DNA from: Basidiobolus ranarum
Lineage: Eukaryota > Basidiobolomycota > Basidiobolomycetes > Basidiobolales
Direction of reading: 5' to 3'
Length of the DNA stretch: 27,557 nt
Assembly: GCA_040143965.1 (NCBI GenBank)
Contig: JASJQH010006996.1
Location: 1 to 27,557, forward strand
The stretch's first letter is position 1; each line of letters begins with the position of its first letter. Below, one piece after another: positions 21,760 to 27,557 of this stretch. Position numbers and translations under genes: made by a program. The notes below the pieces were generated by a model. The model did no database searches. It was given only the letters and a program-made list of their open reading frames with translations, and had not been told where the DNA came from.

Positions 21760-22801
21760 ATGGCTAGAAGATACGATTCAAGAACCACCATCTTCTCCCC
21801 TGAAGGTAATGCCGTTTCACCCCGTGCTACATTTATACACCCCTTTTACTAACTTGAGATCGCATTTTCAGGTCGTTTGTACCAGGTTGAATATGCTATG
21901 GAGGCTATTTCTATGGCTGGAACTGTCATTGGAATTACTGGTACAGATGGGATTGTAATCGCTGCTGAACGAAAGGTTACTTCGAAATTATTGGAACAAA
22001 GCTCTTCTACTGAAAAGGTTTATGTTCTCGATGAGTAAGTATATTTTTACGTTCATTGGATAGTATACTATTCTCCTCGTGACTTGATATATATATTCTA
22101 ACCGTTGCATTTTAGCAATACTATTTGTGGAGTAGCTGGTATCACTTCCGATGCCAACATCCTGATCAATTTCTTACGTCAACGGGCTCAACAATACCTC
22201 TTTACGTACGGAGAAGAAATACCAACCGAACAGTTAGTACAGAAATTGTGTGACTTAAAGCAAGGATATACTCAATATGGCGGTAATATGAATGTGGTTA
22301 TTAACTCTCGTATAATTAGTATTTATTAACATTCATGTCTTTTAAGGTATGCGTCCTTTCGGTGTTTCTTTAATCTATGCCGGTTATGATAAGAATTTCG
22401 GACTTCAATTGTATCATTCGGATCCATCAGGTAATTACAGTGGCTGGAAAGCTACTTGTATTGGTGCCAACAACGCTGGAGCCCAATCCATCCTCAAGCA
22501 AGATTATCAGGAGGATATGACACTTCAGGGTGCTATTGGTCTTACGGTAAAAATCCTCAGCAAGACCCTTGATAATGCCAATCTGACCGGAGAGAAACGT
22601 AAGTAGATTGAGCTTAACACAGCCAAAGAATAAGCTGAATCGGCATATGGAAATTATACTAATTACTTGTTTACATTGCTAGTTGAATTTGCCACCATAC
22701 GGGTAGTTAATGATAAAGTAGTGCAGAAGATCTACTCCGCTAAAGAAATCGACGAACTGTTGAAAGAGTTCAAAGATGCTCAAGAGAAAGAGGCCAAATA
22801 A
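21760..22801 (+). CDS. PRE9: 20S proteasome subunit alpha-3 (PSMA4/Pre9), five exons
   Basis: A structural subunit of the outer alpha ring of the 20S proteasome, which gates substrate entry. Exons: 21760-21805, 21872-22034, 22116-22282, 22347-22598, 22683-22801; 248 residues (yeast Pre9 258, human PSMA4 261). The alpha-type signature [20 protein letters not shown] lies at 5-24; [20 protein letters not shown] is the alpha-3 version. Further alpha-3 blocks are [61 protein letters not shown] and LKQDY. The family's catalytic threonine of beta subunits is absent, as expected. The C-terminus (DAQEKEAK) is shorter than the long charged tail of animal homologues. Introns are 64-84 nt; branch sites tactaac (intron 1) and ctaac (intron 2) are clear. 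The ATG is the first codon of the family's usual N-terminus. Confidence 0.96.
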
Positions 22802-22865
22802 GCAGATAACTCCAGAAACTCTTCTACGGCAAACATAATAATATCGCCTTTTATGTAATTGAAAA

Positions 22866-22871
22866 AATAAA
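22866..22871 (+). terminator. Candidate poly(A) signal of proteasome alpha-3
   Basis: AATAAA 64 nt after the stop codon. Confidence 0.5.
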
Positions 22872-23733
22872 TTCACTATTGTTATTAATATGTCTCCTTG
22901 GTACGTCCTTACAACGTGATCATCCTGGGTTCGTTGACATTTTATAGTTTTATTAGAGAGGAAGTGTGCCGGAATCATATCAATATTTAAATGAAAGTAT
23001 GTCTCCTTTTTAGTAAATATCAAAGATAGTAGAGCACGGTAAAGACATTCTTGAATGAGATGAGGTTTGAGATATTACCATTAGTCCATTCGTAAATGTG
23101 TTTACAGGCCATTACTCAAGCATTATGGTTTATTACATTGCCGAATACATCTTTTTCCGGTGAATCAAGTACATATCACTCTGGGATGTCGTATTTTGCT
23201 TAAAAATTCCAAGTATATACACACTACATGAATATCTACCGTTTTTTTGACACAAAAATGCCAGCATTAAAACACTATTTAACTCAAAGTGTGCGATCGT
23301 TTCTGCAGTCTGGATAGTTTTGTGGGAAGGGGAAGGAGGATACTTCTGAAAGATATCAAATTCATAAATTCATGGAGAATTGTGGTAAGAGCGAGAGTGG
23401 AATCATTGAATAAATTCTACTTTTCTAATTCGAGATTCAAGTTCTGTCTCAGGAGCAACATTATCAAAATCTATCAATCATGACTTAAAGTATCCACTTC
23501 TCGATCACCTACTATTGTATGTGAGTTCATATTCGGATTTATTGGAGTTTGAAGGTTAAGCAAATGATGCAAACGCAGTGATGGTTGCATTTATAAATAT
23601 ATATTTGCAATGAAATCTTTTTGGAATCCCTGGTAATTTGCATTCCAAAAAAAGAGCATGCAGCTGACAAATCTGCTCTTTATTGGCGTAGATACGTTGT
23701 CACTGGCATTCATTCTGCTGAAGGAATGTAGGG
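22872..23733. other. Region between two convergent genes
   Basis: No gene supported. An 8-bp inverted repeat AAAGAGCA/TGCTCTTT at 23651-23658 and 23674-23681 could form a hairpin with a 15-nt loop in the 3' flank of the FAF2-like gene. A second minus-strand AATAAA overlaps it (23680-23685). Confidence 0.4.
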
Positions 23734-23739
23734 TTTATT
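23734..23739 (-). terminator. Poly(A)-signal-like AATAAA at the FAF2-like stop
   Basis: AATAAA on the minus strand overlaps the last base of the stop codon, so it may be too close to act; the second copy at 23680-23685 is at a more usual distance (about 55 nt). Confidence 0.35.
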
Positions 23740-25813
23740 TAACATGCCTCTTCCTCAGGATCTGCTTCTTCAATTAGTATACTGGCACTTGGCCATAGGA
23801 CTGGCATGTCTTTGATCTTCACACTGTTGGAATTCCACTCGATGACTGTTCTAGGAAATGGTGTGACCAAATGGAATGAAAATTCATACACATAGTGAGG
23901 AACTGGGTTTGCTTCAACAGGCTCAGAATCACCTCCAATCGAGAGGGGAAAGGTATCAACGAATGCATAGACATCCTAATGGGGCACGTCAATAAGAGGA
24001 GGCTCAAGATTAGGATAAACAATCAAAACCTACCTCCACAGTTTCATTTCCACGAAATCTACGGATAATTCTTTCTCCATCAGGCATTTTGAAACTCAGT
24101 CTTGCTGTTTCCGATTCCTCAGCAGCAGGCTCGCTTGGAATGGTAGATAGCAGATACTTGCGATATTTCAGGCGATCTTCCTCCAGCTTAAGTCTAGCGG
24201 TTTCAATTCTCTCCACCTCTAGGTTGGCCTTCTCAATGCGATCACGTTCTTCTCGGGCTTTACGTTCCTATAAAGAGATAAATACTGGAAGTTAGATTTG
24301 TCATAATTCCATTGTCCTATATGGTATGACAGCTCTACCTTTTCTTGGTCGGCCAACAGGCTCTGCTTATATGCTTCATCTTGCTGTTTTCTTATACTTC
24401 TACTAGACTCGCGTTCCTGATGTTCTCTTTTCGCACGTTGCAATTCAGCAGAGGTACGCTGAAATTGAATGGACAGTCTTTGTACGATGATTTCCGGAGT
24501 ACTTTGACCTGGAATATCTGATTTTAGTCTCTACAAAGAAAACCAACAATCTATCACATTTGTAAGGTGAAGGTATTTATAAGTCTGACCTTGGATTTTC
24601 TCAATCAAAGTCATTTTAGACGCACCGCCAGGTGTAGATTGTAGCCCAATTAGTCCCACGAAAGGTAATTCCCGGGCCTGAAGGGTGTTGCTAACTTGGT
24701 GCCCTTCGGATCCTCTGGTATCTCCTCCCCACACTATGACCTCCTGCTCACGAAGAAAATTCACCAACCTTTCAGAGGCCAAAGTGTCTCTAAAAGATGG
24801 CAAAGAAATTATGCATCCAGACCCAGAGTGTGCGTATGATAGTGTAAAATGACTCACTTACTGGCAAAATGAATTATTGCTTCCTGGGCCATCTGATAGT
24901 AAAATGACGAGTAAATATTTGACGTCTCGCTTGGCACGTGATAGAGCCTGTTGACTTGAAAGTGTAAGACAGATATAACATTCCATTTAGAGATAGGAAA
25001 TACTTGCATCAGAATACCCGCCTACAAAAAATTCAGGCCTCACTCCACCGTGATTTTCTTCAAACTCCTTTATAAACTTCAGTGCAGCAGAACGGGGGTT
25101 AATGGGTCTTCCTCGGGTTCGGGTGACAGTATGATTAACGGGAACAAATAGCGAGTCTTGGGTGATTTGTTGATGAAATAAGTAACCAATCAGAAGGAAA
25201 AGTCTCGAATCAACGGACTACTTACAGAAGAGAGAGAAAAATCCACTCAAAATGCCCCATATCAGAGTGACAGGAAACGACACAATCGACACAAAAGATA
25301 AACCAGGTCGCTACAAACTAAAATGTTGAAGAAATGGTGTTGTCTGGACAACTGAATAGAGTTTCTTACTGCATAATTCCCAACATTACTAAACAATCAC
25401 AATTAATATAAGTTTTGGAGAGTTTTTACGGATTATGTAAAAGCTTACCGTCTCTCATTATTCATCGACTGAGCGGGTGACGTTGTAGATTCCTCTGGAG
25501 TATTGCTGTGGTGTCCTTCGTCTAAAAACTCTCTTACAGCATTCTGAATCATTGCAAGACAGCCCAAACACTTGTTACATTGTGTTGCATTTAAAAAAAA
25601 ATAGAATATATTCATACCTCAATATTCCAATCATTGTGGCTCAACATCAAAACTGCTTTCTCTACATCAGTTATGTTGGTAACTGTCTATAGAAGTCGAG
25701 CCTATGTTATCAATACGGAATGTGAATACATCACAAGTCACATAAAAGTCACATACTTGAAAATTGGATAATATATCTTCTTGTTCCACCGTCAAAGAAT
25801 TAGAAGCACTCAT
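23739..25813 (-). CDS. FAF2: FAF2/Ubx2-type UBX protein (UBA, hydrophobic hairpin, UAS, UBX), eleven exons
   Basis: Family role: an ER/lipid-droplet protein that recruits Cdc48/p97 to ubiquitinated clients in ERAD. Exons on the minus strand: 25813-25757, 25686-25618, 25543-25449, 25388-25370, 25310-25226, 25156-25008, 24947-24862, 24789-24590, 24508-24339, 24267-24034, 23975-23739; 466 residues (human FAF2 445). UBA-like domain at about 5-50 (LTVEQEDILSNFQTV, then DVEKAVLMLSHNDWNIENAV). Hydrophobic membrane hairpin at 84-108 (SFVSIVSFPVTLIWGILSG). UAS thioredoxin-like domain at about 130-265 (EFFVGGYSDALSRAKRDVKY, LLVILLSDG, NNSFCQDTLAS). Charged coiled coil at about 270-350 (RKQQDEAYKQSLLADQEKER matches FAF2). 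UBX domain at about 368-460, with RRFRGNET and the p97-contacting FPR at 428-430 (TPFPRT), with about 20 more residues before FPR than in human FAF2. Intron 6 is GC-AG and exon 4 is only 19 nt. No single frame is longer than one exon plus intron tail, so the gene is easily missed. Confidence 0.92.
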
Positions 25814-26894
25814 GAGCGAAAGTATAGAGTAGATAGTCAAGGAATTTAAATTCAACAAAAGCGGTTGAGCCTTTCGAAAGGTAGCAGTCTAAAGAAGCAA
25901 GTTGAAGCCACAGGATTATAGCACAAGATTAGGGCGGTAAGTGATAAGTGTATGACTAGAATATGCACTTGTATTTACGTAACTGATAATGGGGATTTCC
26001 AATTTACATGTGGTGGTTTAGGTGATTTATCATAATGGATTGCGCTGTGTTACGATCATGACATTCCAAATGTCTTCGTGGAAGTTGGTAGGAGACTGCA
26101 TATTCATGCAACTAAGGTCAAATATAGTGTTATCACGTTCATCTGTCTACCATGGCAACACCTGATCGTGATTGTTACAGTGAAAAGAGTCCATGTTCTA
26201 AGATTCCCCTAGAATCACTACATAATACCAGACCATGTGAGAATGAACAATCGTTGCAAATGAACTAAAATAGTGATTCAAAAGTGTGAGGACAGAATAA
26301 GTACTATTAAAGGAGGAAGGAGCCAAGAACGAACAGATACAGCCAATGCTACTTGTATAAATATTTACATTGTATATAGTGCTACTGGGCCATTGCGTCT
26401 TAAATCGTAAATTTGGTGCAAGTATTGTAAGGATAGACGACTATATCACTCACAGGATATAGAAATGTGAATGCTTGGATTGGGGAGATTATCTCTACAT
26501 GATGAATCAATGCATGAAGATAGGAAATAATCATTAGATCTTGATTGATCGATTGGTATAGTATCTGTTTTATTACGTTATCAAATACCAGGACAATCTG
26601 AATAAAGAAATATTCAGTAACTTATACTTCACTAGTCAAATTGATTTGAGAGGAATTACTTTGAGGACGCAGAGGCATTCTAAAAGATATTATTATATTC
26701 TGTATCAACTTGAAGAGCCAGCAAGCAGACTATTTGTCAAAATACCAAGCAATGTAATCATTATCTGAAATCAGCATCAATGTGAGCAATATATATTCCT
26801 GCAATGATCCGATTACACATATATTTACCTTTACAGAAAATATGAGGCATATCTCACTTTACCAATAGATCCATAGCGTCCAGCATCCATTCTA
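25814..26894. other. Gene-free flank upstream of the FAF2-like gene
   Basis: About 1.1 kb with no open frame of note and no recognised RNA gene. It must contain the FAF2-like promoter. I see no distinct motif. Confidence 0.5.
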
Positions 26895-26960
26895 CTTAGG
26901 GTTAGGGTTAGGGGGAGACAGTCACCAACAGGTGAAATCTTTATTTCAAACAAAACAAGG
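26895..26960 (+). repeat. Telomere-headed repeat unit 1
   Basis: Three perfect TTAGGG units (26896-26913), then GGAGACAGTCACC and AGGTGAAATCTTTATTT. The approximately 45 nt after the TTAGGG tract resemble the segment after the second tract at 27251, with blocks CACCA, AGTG/AGGTG, AAT.T and TATTT in the same order. This suggests a small dispersed repeat that carries telomere units at one end. Confidence 0.5.
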
Positions 26961-26970
26961 AAGCCATAAT

Positions 26971-27246
26971 TGTTAAAGTATTTGGGAGCCTGTTGCAACT
27001 GGTTTGGAGAATTAGAGGAATTGGTGGTTTTCACTTATTGAGCATTCAGCTGACATCTATAGTTTTGTCAAGATGTAAATAAACTAACATATAGAATGCG
27101 TTAAGAAAGGTCCAAGGAACATGTGTGCAAAGTGTGGGGCTTCTAACACCAGTTTGAAAAATCTATATATCTGAGAACTTCTAAGTTGGTAAAAATATTC
27201 TAAGTAAATTCCAATTAAGAATAATGGATAATATCTTAGTGAACTA
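26971..27246 (+). mobile_element. LTR copy F, 3' truncated
   Basis: It starts TGTTAAAGTATTTGGG at a sharp boundary and follows the 6.6-8.3 kb family through GTTTTGTCAAGATGTAAA, ATGTGTGCAAAG, CTATATATCTGAGAACTTC and AAGTTGGTAAAAATATTC to ATATCTTAGTGAACTA. There the family sequence gives way to the telomere-like tract near 27250. It lacks about 9 bp of the ACTAATTGATTTATTG segment seen in A and D. The open frames on its minus strand (26831-27034, 27084-27317) are by-products. Confidence 0.7.
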
Positions 27247-27310
27247 AGGGCTAGGGTTAGGGGGGATGAAAAGCACCAGATAGTGCAATATCTATTTATC
27301 AATTTAAATA
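27247..27310 (+). repeat. Telomere-headed repeat unit 2
   Basis: GGGCTAGGGTTAGGGGGG (one perfect and one imperfect TTAGGG unit plus extra G) followed by ATGAAAAGCACC, AGTGCAATATCTATTTAT. Similar to unit 1 at 26895, about 350 bp away, in the same orientation, with LTR copy F between them. Confidence 0.45.
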
Positions 27311-27379
27311 AAGTCAATAAATAAATAAGCCTAGTTAGAATGCAATATTCATCAATAAAGTCAAGATGTTGACAAAGCT

Positions 27380-27500
27380 GAGTCTCCTAGTAAGCTAGGC
27401 CTAAGAGTATTCCAGATGGGATGGGGCCTATGAAGAGTTTTCCAGAATGGGTGAAGCCAAAAGTAGAGTTTGCTTAGTGAGCTAGGCCTGAGAGTTGCTA
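27380..27500 (+). repeat. Degenerate tandem repeat, units of about 26-31 bp
   Basis: Successive segments each begin GAGT: near 27380, 27405, 27435, 27463 and 27491. The first and fourth share TAGTRAGCTAGGCCTRAGAGT (R marks A/G; copies at 27389 and 27476, period 87). The second and third share TTCCAGA..GGG..G..GCC. A diverged minisatellite directly before LTR copy G. Confidence 0.55.
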
Positions 27501-27501
27501 G

Positions 27502-27557
27502 TGTTAAAGTATTTGGGAGCCTGTTGGATGTGGTTTGGAGAATTAGAGGAATTGGTG
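27502..27557 (+). mobile_element. LTR copy G, cut by the window edge
   Basis: TGTTAAAGTATTTGGGAGCC starts sharply at 27502 and matches copy F for about 55 nt until the window ends. The rest of the copy, or an internal retrotransposon region, would lie beyond. Confidence 0.7.

Noticed and set aside
22688-22696. TTTGCCACC, exact reverse complement of the yeast proteasome control element
   Set aside because: It lies inside the last coding exon of the proteasome gene, encoding FAT; a promoter role is implausible.

Overview
The window is nuclear DNA from a fungus, AT-rich, with genes cut by many short introns. The evidence is a run of conserved eukaryotic genes (2-Cys peroxiredoxin, ribosomal protein eL24, profilin, Mo25/Hym1, proteasome subunit alpha-3, an FAF2/Ubx2-type UBX protein) together with a fungal-specific Skt5/Chs4-type Sel1-repeat protein ending in a CaaX box. 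I rebuilt 28 introns in five genes. Most are 49-84 nt long, with GT..AG ends and CTAAC-like branch sites about 20 nt before the acceptor. Short TTAGGG/CCCTAA tracts match the common fungal telomere repeat. An early-diverging (zygomycete-grade) fungus is my guess; the sequence does not settle it.

Layout. 0-1.1 kb holds a low-complexity Asn/Ser/Gln/Pro-rich protein of unknown function. 1.1-10.1 kb is a gene desert. In it, 6.6-8.3 kb is a cluster of nested insertions of one repeat of about 330 bp with TG..CA ends; two copies have perfect 5-bp target-site duplications, so these look like solo LTRs of a retrotransposon whose internal coding part is absent. 10.1-25.8 kb is the gene-bearing core: peroxiredoxin (-), RPL24 (+), Skt5-like (+), profilin (-), Mo25 (+), proteasome alpha-3 (+), FAF2-like (-). 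25.8-27.56 kb is again gene-free and ends in a second patch of the same LTR family, mixed with telomere-repeat-headed segments and a short degenerate tandem repeat that runs to the window edge.

How the genes fit together. Skt5-like (chitin synthase activator), profilin (actin monomer binding) and Mo25/Hym1 (scaffold of the Ndr/RAM kinase pathway) are adjacent and all serve polarised growth and septum formation. Proteasome alpha-3 and the FAF2-like protein, which converge tail to tail, both serve ubiquitin-dependent degradation, the latter at the ER and lipid droplets through Cdc48/p97. Both groupings may be chance. Peroxiredoxin and RPL24 are ordinary housekeeping genes.

Gene-structure details of note: a GC-AG intron and a 19-nt exon in the FAF2-like gene, a profilin stop codon isolated in its own last exon, a 5-nt first coding exon in RPL24, and a 60-nt stop-free in-frame intron in Mo25. 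I found no tRNA, rRNA or CRISPR. No wholly new system is evident; the least explained material is the nested LTR family and the telomere-headed repeats at the right edge.
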